DNA of 64,000 nucleotides, taken from the NCBI GenBank assembly GCA_032251435.1, contig JAVVEH010000019.1:16529-80528 (forward strand). Direction: 5' to 3'. Positions 35,301 to 41,428 of this stretch are shown in pieces. This DNA is from JAVVEH01 sp032251435 (GTDB lineage: Bacteria > Verrucomicrobiota > Lentisphaeria > Oligosphaerales > MVZH01). Numbering within the stretch: the stretch's first letter is position 1; the number at the start of each line of letters is the position of its first letter. A model generated the notes under the pieces. It had not been told where the DNA came from. It was given only the letters and a program-made list of their open reading frames with translations, and did not search any database. A program made the position numbers and the translations under genes.

Positions 35301-35310
35301 CAAACGATGA
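29368..35310 (+). CDS. Giant secreted beta-rich protein with LamG/DUF1080-like modules
   Basis: The start at ATG 29368 gives a clean signal peptide (MKNHARLVSLFIFLLLLSASA); ATG 29359 is an equal alternative. The 1980-residue product has repeated concanavalin-like modules: DDFLVPEGEGGALSAWTKAAGVWELH with LGQWVKLKVVIQDNRVRCFMDH, then FNESLHNWTLNGGSWEIVNR with GAWYYLKLRRVNDVMEFYFDNELVFSV. They resemble the 3-keto-disaccharide hydrolase (DUF1080) and LamG folds used for glycan binding or cleavage. Later parts are beta-sandwich-like (VDTTPPKVTCSLRSTANPATNG; residues 1590-1690). The end has no membrane anchor or PEP-CTERM signal, so it could be a type II secretion substrate. A run of 11 G sits at 32230-32240 inside the frame. 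Confidence 0.75.
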   Translation: MKNHARLVSLFIFLLLLSASAQEEALTWRQRFHVPSSTGNLYFTHQWDTDTGLRLRFSDPSGGLESVILIAPGAYEIRVPPAAGLPLPLKTPPRVNKSAFPEKAGAVEITVKFRESEWAFFVDNRRLLTISAPFSAPADLQQPVEDIPAEDDDDLFFQKTEPFTFTDDFLVPEGEGGALSAWTKAAGVWELHTAVDNSVARQTIVQGAAKHPEPSRSPNFYSLRGSGSPGIITAGYDFHDDYAIEAALLTQVGEAGLVFYSRDGAAAHAFTISLVEGAPKALFRLWRSSDTDCRVREVFGAATADVPLGQWVKLKVVIQDNRVRCFMDHTRVFDAQLSLPAGGMYGLFTHAEEPIRFDDVSVSSFRDLDLRGVEGLLGHAKRITGAFAGDIKRKGWFKRKRQPRLTLSLPHDHPGGELVIGAYTHDPHYFKCDVTPLETAFTVGLVVGHTGPDTPHFRLVYAFKDGREHFQLEKHVPGKTPHVLDSFTVPAAEEHLRLSLACDTTEPGIIKFYRNGTLVLGTLIEDSLTGASGVWVPEDSKVAFASFEYDFSPPPVFRNKFEKNRTFATDPFMRHWSSPEGEWITLPDKTTWFKSDFHGRFAIHMPYVENSSVHFSVPEGEMTGELTARVEKEHVNLYRAADGQPPELVASVPVASLKPGGGPPDSSSSEVKLYAVDIENHLVRITSGGETLATFYLPEPLTGRCARVEGFSTRDLMHSRVDRYNVQDFLFNESLHNWTLNGGSWEIVNRFQCQPRWSHMNGESAHGLAALWNKYAFKGDFCLEMYAGMRHGWYERAGDLNMTIMNTRGTPSEGYTITTTGWDPDHSQLWTTLYKNGKELARSSKYLVPRIREDNERRGYNPLLSSARPIHGAWYYLKLRRVNDVMEFYFDNELVFSVRDPDPISMGSLGIWTYMNSMMVARVKCAAEDIRAKSIPVTKVPLDYQLTAQPAPGAGGGGLLDQNNQPYPLTGPSHWTARDEVGQAALTWHTDKDGTPYMTVESRLGGGGFFAACDNTPAAPVESIAGWFMLVKRTRGARFNFHYALGRQTRAGDFLPERHLFHHLSGSDLETSGYLKGGETAIPSDIPPGPDWHTRGEWTPVIVWIDDHASASSQATTGWSARPEGFGNPQPSYVSQGLLGNAPGEAYAVKNVTPIRFDKPVFTAKSSGSVSFSVYNQQGKGIGETTDIDAVNAMLPDSPANPGLRRFYIRAQAGDTTVNFPVWWIHPPPLPDITMAWHETDGGKVTFTTPPGIPDHRFLRLGRATANGMPVALEQTAINKLEGHLPKHKSIHADSPLELRFEAGSYHVSDQLDWHQVKVPAVPVLMDLKGPLGIALSFDDRAPAAPLVFDAKRMTIREDPGAPGSYLRVSNQGAASRLQTQINQSLDLSRFPLLQFNYRGGAMANVSLSAGRLNQIAFSEDRHPGKTVRLADTGMIQDDQWHAWLGMLPDAVKGGTSITKTFDIPTLVFRSYDKRDQTGLYATLDVDNVVAGPVISSPDQLILTPDYYAPQGVKQVMFCVYSGATPYMNLPGKDRDALRWSHTVPGEPIQLRHLPPDGVAHMLLKARGAGDRDSAVFDVPFLVDTTPPKVTCSLRSTANPATNGQILNVAIDCDQGAPLDPAQLGVTWNGHSGTLEEGMARYAHAGKTGELEINWPRVFREQLKQTRDGDLNRITVTGIRDGAGNRLADMSLPVVTNYAKDQLGPASLPARLPASVLWRGDWLDDSAIGLAISVKNSLSLHTELGASSYVEAKNQAGDLQVWKAFSSGQWHLTKYPLFAFNIRRPKHAGEQDRVKVELFVSFNRRELYVFPVGGDTDTGSLNMTLGRSFDWSEKTWTGGVIDLEKIMLETLTRQLIRDATRGGTYKAGADSSYRAKAAETLARQSVRMVGFRVVGAPLKDVLHIKDMCVSKDWNDEDVIIFDGYDVSGMAGITVKADDTEKEFSGLTLRPAKTPRSEWLSVRLRDRAGNLGPTHLFPGKR
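32230..32240 (+). repeat. Homopolymer tract of 11 G inside the giant gene
   Basis: The run encodes part of AGGGGL near the middle of the protein. One base gained or lost would put the rest of the gene out of frame, so this is a candidate switch of expression. The present length keeps the frame open. Confidence 0.85.
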
Positions 35311-35357
35311 GCAGTCAATGGCTTTGGAGACAACCGCGGCGAACGCGGATGAAAGAG

Positions 35358-36089
35358 TTACTCCTTGATCGGAAACACCCGCTGGATAAGCGGATGGCGG
35401 GGAAGCGGGGGGTTGGGAATGGTGTGGCCGATCAGCCTGATGTCTCCGGAATCTGACAACACAGCGAAGCCCTCCCAACTCTGCGGCAGGCCGATATACG
35501 TAGTCCGGCCAATCGTTTTTTCAATGCACCGGTGATGATGCCCAAACAGCCAGTGTGAAGGATGAAAATGGTCCGCGATCGCCTTCCCGCCGACAAACCC
35601 CGGTTCGCCATAATGCTCGAAGCCGGCCCGGTTTTCAATCCCCAGACCATCAGGACAATCGTGAGAAAGAACGATGTCCACGGTGTCAGGGGCGTGACTC
35701 AGGCACATGTGGATGTCTCTGGGCTTGATGACCGAACGCTCGGGTGTCACGTGCGCGTCCATGTAGGCGGCCCCCCCGAGCGCCAGGAAGGCCCGGGCGT
35801 CTTTTGTGTGCACGGTGCCCCGGGGAAGATGCGTGATACGCTCACGGTATCGTCTCACTAAACGGTCAAAATGGTCAAAATCTTCATGATTGCCTTCGAT
35901 AAAGGATACCGGCCGACTGAAGCCAGGCTTCCCGCGCCCGAGAAAGCGGCGCAGAAACGGCTCGTACAAACCGAAATCGCCAAGAACAATCACATCCGAA
36001 ACCGTCTCGTTCAGCAGGCTTTCCGCCGCCTCAACTTGTCGATTGATCACGTCGTACCGGCAATGGGTGTCGGTAATAAACAAAATCAT
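35358..36089 (-). CDS. Calcineurin-type metallophosphoesterase
   Basis: The 243-residue protein has the five signature blocks of the superfamily: FITDTHCRYD (residues 4-13), VIVLGDFG, FIEGNHEDFDH, VLSHDCPDG and WLFGHHHRC. No signal peptide is seen, so it acts in the cytoplasm. The exact substrate (phosphodiester, nucleotide or phosphoprotein) cannot be read from the sequence. Its start overlaps the end of the Cache-PAS-nucleotidyltransferase gene by 4 bases (36086-36089), a sign of translational coupling; the two may act on one signal or modified partner. Confidence 0.85.
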   Translation of the reverse strand: MILFITDTHCRYDVINRQVEAAESLLNETVSDVIVLGDFGLYEPFLRRFLGRGKPGFSRPVSFIEGNHEDFDHFDRLVRRYRERITHLPRGTVHTKDARAFLALGGAAYMDAHVTPERSVIKPRDIHMCLSHAPDTVDIVLSHDCPDGLGIENRAGFEHYGEPGFVGGKAIADHFHPSHWLFGHHHRCIEKTIGRTTYIGLPQSWEGFAVLSDSGDIRLIGHTIPNPPLPRHPLIQRVFPIKE

Positions 36090-38314
36090 TGCGGCACCCC
36101 GACTTGGCCGAAAAAGTCGTAGCTCATACTCCGCTGCAACGTGCGGATATGCGCCAGAGCCGTCTTAATCACCCGCCGGTCAATGCCGTTCAGGCGGCTG
36201 GGAGCGATCCAGTTATCCGGATTTTCTCCACGAAGCGACCGGCGGACCTGATTCTCCAGCCTGATTTTCATGAGTGATTCGAAGATCGCCGTGGCATCCC
36301 GGACAGTGTCCTCATCCAGAAGCTCCCGCCGGCGTAATTCTTCCAGGCGGTCCACTGTGGATGTCGCGGGGATGTTATTTTTCAAGGCGTACAGCCGGGC
36401 GTAATCCACCAGAGGAATCATGGCGGCTTTAATATCAAACCCGCGGGATCTGCCGGAGGCGGATTGCAGCCGCAAGTTGCCGAACAGGCCAATCGGCGGT
36501 TCATAGAACAACATGTTGCGCGCCAGTTGAGGGAAAAAACGCGGATGAGCCGTCAGGGTTTGGCGGACATAGTCACGTAACTGATCCACAAGGGATTCCC
36601 GGCCGCGAACCGCGCGGAAATCAAAGAAAATCTTACTGTTCATCAGTTCCCGGGCTTCCAAAGTCGAGACCCAGTGGCGGAATTGCTTTTCCCACTCACT
36701 GGCTGACCGCACCCATTGGCTGTTACAGGCCATCAAATCCCCGGTGCAACGCGTGTAACCGGCGGCCGCCAGACCATCGCACACAAACGCGCCCAGCCGC
36801 ATAAAATATTCCCGAACCGGCGCCATCTGGTCCCGGGGAACATCCTCGAACACAATCGCGTTGTCCTGATCGGTGCAAAACGTCTGTTCATAGCGGGCCT
36901 CGCTCCCCATCACCATCCAGGCGAAACCCACAGGGGCTTCTCCCAACTGCTCAAGCCCCAGATCAATCAAGCGCCGAGAAACAGCGTCCGTGTTACGACT
37001 CAGCAGGCGGGTCCCTAAATCCGGTCGGAGCCCGGTGGAGATCAAGGGACCCAGCAGGCGGTTAAAGGCGCGCGAGCAGGCGGCGACCGCGGCGGGGTCT
37101 TTCGCCTGGGCGAGCTTTTCCCTTTGGGCGGCGAAAAGATCTTCCGGCGCCGCGCTTCTAAGTTGACAAACAGTTTCCTCCAGATGGCGCGCCTGCCGTT
37201 GGTGCGCCATGTCCCGATCGCGGAATTGATCCAAGGACTCGCGCAACGCTTCCTCGGTCTTACCCGCGGCCTTTTCGGCGGCTTTGCGCTCCGTGATGTC
37301 AGTGGCCACGGCGATAAAGCCCCGCCGGGGACCGATGCTGATCCGCGAGTAAGCGAGCGTCACGTCGACACGGCGGCCGTCTTTTCGAACCAGCGAAGCT
37401 TCCTGGCGGGCGGGGACATCATCACCTGTCCGCGGGATATTCACGTCGGGATCCTCGCCCGCCGCCATCTCCGCGATATCATCAAAATGCAATTCAGCCG
37501 CTTCTTCCGCGGTGTAACCCAGCAAGGTCAGAGCGCTGGCGTTCGCATAAAGCGGCTCCCCCTCAAGAACCATGAAAATATTCCCTCCCGCGGACTCGAC
37601 CAGCGTGCGGTAGCGGGTTTCTGATTTGCGCAAGGCCTCACGGGCCTGTTCGCGCTTTTTTTCCGTGCGCAGGCTTTCAACCGCGATGATGTTCAGCAGG
37701 CCGGCGGTGACGAGCAGAATAAACAGGGAAATCAGGCCAAGACGCCGGGTAAAGCCGGCGATTTCTTTTTCGACATCGTCCACATAAATACCCGTGCCGA
37801 CCACCCACCCCCAGGGTTCAAACAATTTGACGTAGGAAACCTTCGGAACAATGCGTTCCGGGTCATCCCGGTCCTGCCAAAAATAAGAGACATACCCTTC
37901 CCCGCCCGCCTGAACCACCGTCACCATGTCAACGAAAACCGCGCGCCCGGTCGGATCTGTGAAGGCGCCCAAATCCTGGCCCTCCAGATCTTGACGGTAT
38001 GGGTGGGCGATCATTCGGGGTGTCAAATCATTCAACCAGAAATATTCTTTGTTGTTATTCCCGTAGTGAAGGTGACGGAACTGCCGGATCGCTTCGGCCT
38101 GAGCGTCAGCCTCAGTGAGAATGCCCTCCCGCGCCTCCGCCTCGAAATTGGCGAGAATATTCCAGGCGGAATGGGTCAGCTCCCGAATCATCTCCCGCTT
38201 GCGCGCCATGCTGGTCTCCCTTAGAGCGGGTAGAAGCACAGCGAAAATCGCCACCGTGAACAGGGCGAAAGTCAGCAGGGTGGGAATAATAATGCGGAGG
38301 ATGAATTTAGGCAT
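36086..38314 (-). CDS. Membrane Cache-PAS-DUF294 nucleotidyltransferase fusion
   Basis: From ATG 38314 the product has 742 residues (GTG 38329 is the alternative). Order: membrane helix (IIIPTLLTFALFTVAIFAVLLPAL), an sCache_2 periplasmic sensor (residues 30-195; YFWLNDLTPRMIAHPYRQDLEGQDL, GYVSYFWQ, KLFEPWGWVVGTGIYVDDV), second helix (LGLISLFILLVTAGLLNIIAV), PAS domain (RYRTLVESAGGNIFMVLEGEPLYANASALTLLGYT...ITERKAAEKA), coiled coil, then a GlnD-like DUF294 nucleotidyltransferase (MVMGSEARYEQTFCTDQDNAIVFED) and its helical C-terminal partner (FFDFRAVRGRESLVDQLRDYV...). DUF294 is normally joined to CBS or cNMP-binding domains; fusion to a Cache-PAS sensor is unusual. It presumably adds a nucleotide to an unknown target in response to an extracellular ligand. 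Tightly linked with a metallophosphoesterase. Confidence 0.85.
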   Translation of the reverse strand: MPKFILRIIIPTLLTFALFTVAIFAVLLPALRETSMARKREMIRELTHSAWNILANFEAEAREGILTEADAQAEAIRQFRHLHYGNNNKEYFWLNDLTPRMIAHPYRQDLEGQDLGAFTDPTGRAVFVDMVTVVQAGGEGYVSYFWQDRDDPERIVPKVSYVKLFEPWGWVVGTGIYVDDVEKEIAGFTRRLGLISLFILLVTAGLLNIIAVESLRTEKKREQAREALRKSETRYRTLVESAGGNIFMVLEGEPLYANASALTLLGYTAEEAAELHFDDIAEMAAGEDPDVNIPRTGDDVPARQEASLVRKDGRRVDVTLAYSRISIGPRRGFIAVATDITERKAAEKAAGKTEEALRESLDQFRDRDMAHQRQARHLEETVCQLRSAAPEDLFAAQREKLAQAKDPAAVAACSRAFNRLLGPLISTGLRPDLGTRLLSRNTDAVSRRLIDLGLEQLGEAPVGFAWMVMGSEARYEQTFCTDQDNAIVFEDVPRDQMAPVREYFMRLGAFVCDGLAAAGYTRCTGDLMACNSQWVRSASEWEKQFRHWVSTLEARELMNSKIFFDFRAVRGRESLVDQLRDYVRQTLTAHPRFFPQLARNMLFYEPPIGLFGNLRLQSASGRSRGFDIKAAMIPLVDYARLYALKNNIPATSTVDRLEELRRRELLDEDTVRDATAIFESLMKIRLENQVRRSLRGENPDNWIAPSRLNGIDRRVIKTALAHIRTLQRSMSYDFFGQVGVPQ

Positions 38315-38350
38315 TGAGCAGCCGCTCACCGAAATATGAAACCATTTACT

Positions 38351-38488
38351 GAGTCATGCGAAATGCGAGAAATTTAACTTTGTCCAGAACCTTGTCCAGA
38401 ACCTTACTCCTGTTTTGTGCTCAGAGAATTTTGGATTGTGGTTCTAGACAAGGTTCTGGACAAGGTTTTCACCTATTTCGCACGACTC
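38351..38488. repeat. Large imperfect palindrome upstream of the sensor gene
   Basis: Outer arms of 14 bases (38351-38364, gagtcatgcgaaat, with 38475-38488, one mismatch) and inner arms of 28 bases (38376-38403 with 38440-38467, two mismatches) nest around a 36-base centre. The inner arm is itself a direct repeat of tgtccagaacct. Such a structure may be a small palindromic element or a control region of the sensor gene (start 38314). Confidence 0.85.
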
Positions 38489-38580
38489 TTGAGACCATTT
38501 AAGTTAGGAGAAACGATTAAAGACTCCCCTACCATACACGGACCGGGCCGCCATGTCAACAAAGCCCGAGCGGGTGAAAG

Positions 38581-38692
38581 GTAACCGGTTAGCGGCTGGG
38601 GGACATTGTGTAGGGCGGTCTTCCAAGGCCGACCGTCTTAAGTCATAGCCGGGCAAGGAACCCCGGCCTACGCCCCAGCTACCAACCGATAA
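38581..38692. mobile_element. MITE-like 112-bp element, copy 1, with 9-bp target duplication
   Basis: The 112 bases are about 92% identical, without gaps, to the reverse complement of 56191-56302. The ends are imperfect inverted repeats of about 20 bases (ACCGGTTAGC-GCTGGGG at one end). The element is bounded exactly by a 9-base direct repeat, gggtgaaag, at 38572-38580 and 38693-38701, which is a target-site duplication. It contains hairpins and no gene. Confidence 0.9.
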
Positions 38693-38706
38693 GGGTGAAA
38701 GAGGGT

Positions 38707-39345
38707 TCAATCTTCGGCTAACAGCTTTTCAATGTCGCCGGCCAGGGAAGACGGTTTGGTTTTTGACCCGTGGCGCGCGCGGACCCGGCCGTCTTTGTCA
38801 ACCAGAAACTTCGTGAAATTCCACTTGATCGCCTCGGTGCCGGCTAGTCCCGAAGCTTCTTTTTTTAGATATGTGTAAAGCGGAATGGCTTCCGGTCCAT
38901 TGACCTTAATCTTAGCCATGACCGGGAACGTCACCCCGTAATTCACTTGGCAAAATGACTGAATGGCGTCGTTTTTTCCGGGTTCCTGATTCCCGAACTG
39001 ATTGCAGGGGAAGCCGAGGACAACGAGCCCCTGATCTTTGTATGTTTGGTAAAGCTTTTCCAATCCCTCATATTGAGGCGTGAATCCACACTTACTGGCC
39101 GTGTTGACAATCAGCAACACCTTTCCTTGGTATTTGTTCAAGCCGACAGGTTTCCCGGCGGCGTCAGTCACCTGGAAATCATACACCGACAACGGTTTTT
39201 CACCCGCCTCAACTGGACTTACCTGATCCGCGGACTCCGCGTCGACAAGAGACGAGAGCGTTTTCTCCCGTGACCGACAGGCCACCAGGCAAACAGCCAA
39301 GGCGACCAATAATAAAAGCGGAACACTGTTGAAGGATATCTTCAT
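38707..39345 (-). CDS. Glutathione-peroxidase family lipoprotein
   Basis: ATG 39345 (gggagg 7 bases upstream) gives MKISFNSVPLLLLVALAVCLVAC with the lipobox LVAC, so the protein is likely anchored by lipid at residue 23. The mature part has the family motifs NTASKCGFTPQYEGL (peroxidatic Cys), LGFPCNQFGNQEPG and WNFTKFLVDKDG. Bacterial members reduce peroxides with thioredoxin rather than glutathione. The longer frame to 39399 has no ribosome site and would hide the signal peptide. A 9-base target duplication of the MITE ends 5 bases from its stop. Confidence 0.93.
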   Translation of the reverse strand: MKISFNSVPLLLLVALAVCLVACRSREKTLSSLVDAESADQVSPVEAGEKPLSVYDFQVTDAAGKPVGLNKYQGKVLLIVNTASKCGFTPQYEGLEKLYQTYKDQGLVVLGFPCNQFGNQEPGKNDAIQSFCQVNYGVTFPVMAKIKVNGPEAIPLYTYLKKEASGLAGTEAIKWNFTKFLVDKDGRVRARHGSKTKPSSLAGDIEKLLAED

Positions 39346-39533
39346 GTTTGACCTCCCGGTAATGACGTGGGTTTCAGGCATTAACAGGAGGTTTGACACG
39401 GCTGAAACGGGTTAGTTGACCCGCGGCGTTTAACACGCGCTTACTTCCGGCAATTCACGCGCCGTCAACACGGATATGTGTCTTCCACGATTCCCGCGCC
39501 TTTGCGGGATTTTTCCGTTTCTTAACGCTGCGG

Positions 39534-39707
39534 TCAGCGGCCGAGCGCATGCGAGGTCCGCTGCACCAATTTGTTGGCTTTGAATCGATTGCGAATGTCT
39601 CTTCCGGCAGTGCTGTCCGAGAGAGAAAGGCAAAGACGACGGAGTTTCTCTACCTGCCGTAGGCGCATCGTGACAGCTTCTCGGCTCAAATCAATCTGTT
39701 TGCTCAT
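39534..39707 (-). CDS. Small protein partnered with a nucleotidyltransferase
   Basis: ATG 39707 has ggag 8 bases upstream and overlaps the end of the nucleotidyltransferase gene by 17 bases. The 57-residue product (SREAVTMRLRQVEKLRRLCLSLSD) is basic and helical. I recall similar short proteins beside nucleotidyltransferases, which suggests a partner or antitoxin, but no family is certain. Confidence 0.55.
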   Translation of the reverse strand: MSKQIDLSREAVTMRLRQVEKLRRLCLSLSDSTAGRDIRNRFKANKLVQRTSHALGR

Positions 39708-40161
39708 CGCTAATGCTCCGAAGATAGCTGATATCGTCGTGATCCTGGCCACTGCCTCGCAATGACTTCAGGGCAATTAGACCAGCCGGGGAAACGACCG
39801 CCAGTTGTCCGCCTTCCCACTCGACCTTTCTCCTACTGTCCCACGCCTTCCTTGTTCCAGGCGTGACAATCAGCAGATCCAGAACCAGGTCTTCACCCGA
39901 ACCCCGGTCAATCTTGCAGAGCCGGAAAATCCGCACATCGCCACCATGGAATTCCATTGGCTCCGCTGTGAGAGTAAATCCCAGCTCCTGCATGGCCCGC
40001 CTGACGCGGAACAGCGAGTCCATCTCAATCATCAAGTCCACGTCCAAGGTGGCTCGGGGGAGAGCGTATATCGCCATGGCCAAGCCGCCGCACAGCGCAT
40101 ACTGGATTCCCTCTTCGTCCAATTTCGCCGTTATTGCTGCCAATTCATCAAGTATCTGCAT
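39691..40161 (-). CDS. Nucleotidyltransferase (MNT/AbiEii-like fold)
   Basis: The 156-residue protein has the minimal nucleotidyltransferase layout: GIQYALCGGLAMAIYALPRATLDVDLMIE (G-G-x(8-12)-R-x-T-x-D-x-D, where D-V-D supplies the metal ligands), a third acidic strand GEDLVLDLLIV and VVSPAGLIALKSLRGSGQDHDDI near the end. This matches DUF6036/AbiEii-like proteins found in toxin-antitoxin and phage-defence contexts. It is followed by an overlapping small gene. The target of nucleotide transfer is unknown. Confidence 0.8.
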   Translation of the reverse strand: MQILDELAAITAKLDEEGIQYALCGGLAMAIYALPRATLDVDLMIEMDSLFRVRRAMQELGFTLTAEPMEFHGGDVRIFRLCKIDRGSGEDLVLDLLIVTPGTRKAWDSRRKVEWEGGQLAVVSPAGLIALKSLRGSGQDHDDISYLRSISDEQTD

Positions 40162-40503
40162 GCTTGCATCCTTGTCTCAGCCAACGTGACCATTACCTGC
40201 CGGGGTGCCCCAGAGCCGTCTTCGGCGACGGGGCACACCGGTCACGGTGCATGGATTGGTTCGAAAAAATCTTTGCCCCAGCGGGGCTCAATTCAAAAGC
40301 CTGGGGCACCAGCCCCAGGTCGGGATTAATATGACTGCGTGCTGAAAGCACGCAATTCGTTTGGATCTATTCGGCAACCAATCCCAACGTCCAAACCCGG
40401 CTGTCAACCGTTTCTGACCGGCCTGCCCGCATTGCTTGAGCTTGAACTCCAGCTGCAAGCGATGTAGGCGGGTCTGAACGTCATCACATGACGACGACGG
40501 GTT
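40162..40503. other. Hairpin-rich intergenic region
   Basis: No gene. Three stem-loops stand in a row: GTGCCCC...GGGGCAC (around 40206-40248), CCTGGGG-6-base loop-CCCCAGG (40300-40319) and GCGTGCT-GAA-AGCACGC (40337-40353). The mix of hairpins and gcc-ccagcgggg sequence looks like a dispersed palindromic repeat of this genome rather than separate terminators; no T-runs follow. Confidence 0.6.
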
Positions 40504-41067
40504 TCATGCCTTGGGAATAGGAGGAGGTATCGGCTTGGGGTCAGGGCTATTGAAACCTTTGTTCAACCATTCCTTCGTCTTCCAAAAAGAAATAATACGA
40601 TCAAGTTCCTCCTGTGAAAACGGTGATCGTTTCACACAGAGCTGATCTTTACCTGATATATAGAACAGCAAATGCTTGCGGTCAGCCTTTACATCTTCCA
40701 GCGCTTGCCATGTATAAGACACGCGCATGAGTGATCCCACGCACAGTTTTATCCCGGTGTCATCCACGACGACCCGTTGGATAGTGGAGACACCTCGCCG
40801 TTTCCAGCGAGCAGACCGACTCTGGCGGTCACTGCGCGTCATTAGTAATTTTACCGCAAGGAGGGTGATCGCGGAGAAACCGGCTGGCCCTAGGCAGTTC
40901 TCCAACCCTTGATCGGGATAAAGGCGGAACCGGTAGTAAGCTTCCGAAACGATGAGCGTGGCAAAGAGCAGAACGAAAAAACCCATGTTTGATGGCTTGA
41001 AAAAGAAGAAAAAGCTCCTTGCGGGTTTGCCTTCTCTATTGGTCTCCATTGTTTTTTCTATTTTCAT
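40504..41067 (-). CDS. YcxB-like membrane protein
   Basis: The 187-residue product has two membrane helices (MGFFVLLFATLIVSEAYYRF and GFSAITLLAVKLLMT) followed by a soluble domain with IQRVVVDDTGIKLCVGSLMRVSYTWQALEDVKADRKHLLFYISGKDQLCVKRSPFSQEELDRI, which fits the YcxB-like domain (PF14317). Function unknown. ATG 41049 is an alternative start. The end is Pro-rich (PDPKPIPPPIPKA). Confidence 0.65.
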   Translation of the reverse strand: MKIEKTMETNREGKPARSFFFFFKPSNMGFFVLLFATLIVSEAYYRFRLYPDQGLENCLGPAGFSAITLLAVKLLMTRSDRQSRSARWKRRGVSTIQRVVVDDTGIKLCVGSLMRVSYTWQALEDVKADRKHLLFYISGKDQLCVKRSPFSQEELDRIISFWKTKEWLNKGFNSPDPKPIPPPIPKA

Positions 41068-41428
41068 GTCCGTAATCTTACATCAGCGTTAAGTATCGAC
41101 AGGAGAGGCCCCCAAGGTCACACAAGAGTCACCGCGGCTAGGCCGCCAATCATCATGAGAAATTGCTCATTCATCTGATTGGTCGACATAAGGGTATCAG
41201 GCAATATTACCTGATATTGAGTTAATTTTTGCTCAAGCCCGGATAAATTTGGGCAATTCTACCTGATATTGACCTATATCAGTCAAATTTATAAAACGCT
41301 TTGTTTCAAACATCATGTCTCTCTGCGGGCCGGATTTAACCGGAGCAATTTAGTATACCGCGGAATCCGCGGAAACACAAACTAAGGCACCAGTCAGCCG
41401 GAAAGAATTAAAAAAACAACCGGTCCCG
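41068..41428. other. AT-rich intergenic region with module repeat A
   Basis: No gene. It holds direct repeats of tacctgatattga (around 41208-41221 and 41261-41273) and, at 41323-41379, the module-separating repeat described below. It lies upstream of the YcxB-like gene and downstream of the DUF4062 gene. Confidence 0.6.
41323..41379. repeat. Module-separating repeat, copy A
   Basis: ctgcgggccggatttaa, then a variable few bases, then tataccgcggaatccgcgga. About 80% identical to copy B (44883-44935). The 3' half is also in copy C (47595-47625). Confidence 0.85.

Noticed and set aside
38504..38710. Small gene reading 'LPGYDLRRSALEDRPTQ'
   Set aside because: It is read from MITE copy 1, and the same peptide appears in front of EF-G at copy 2.
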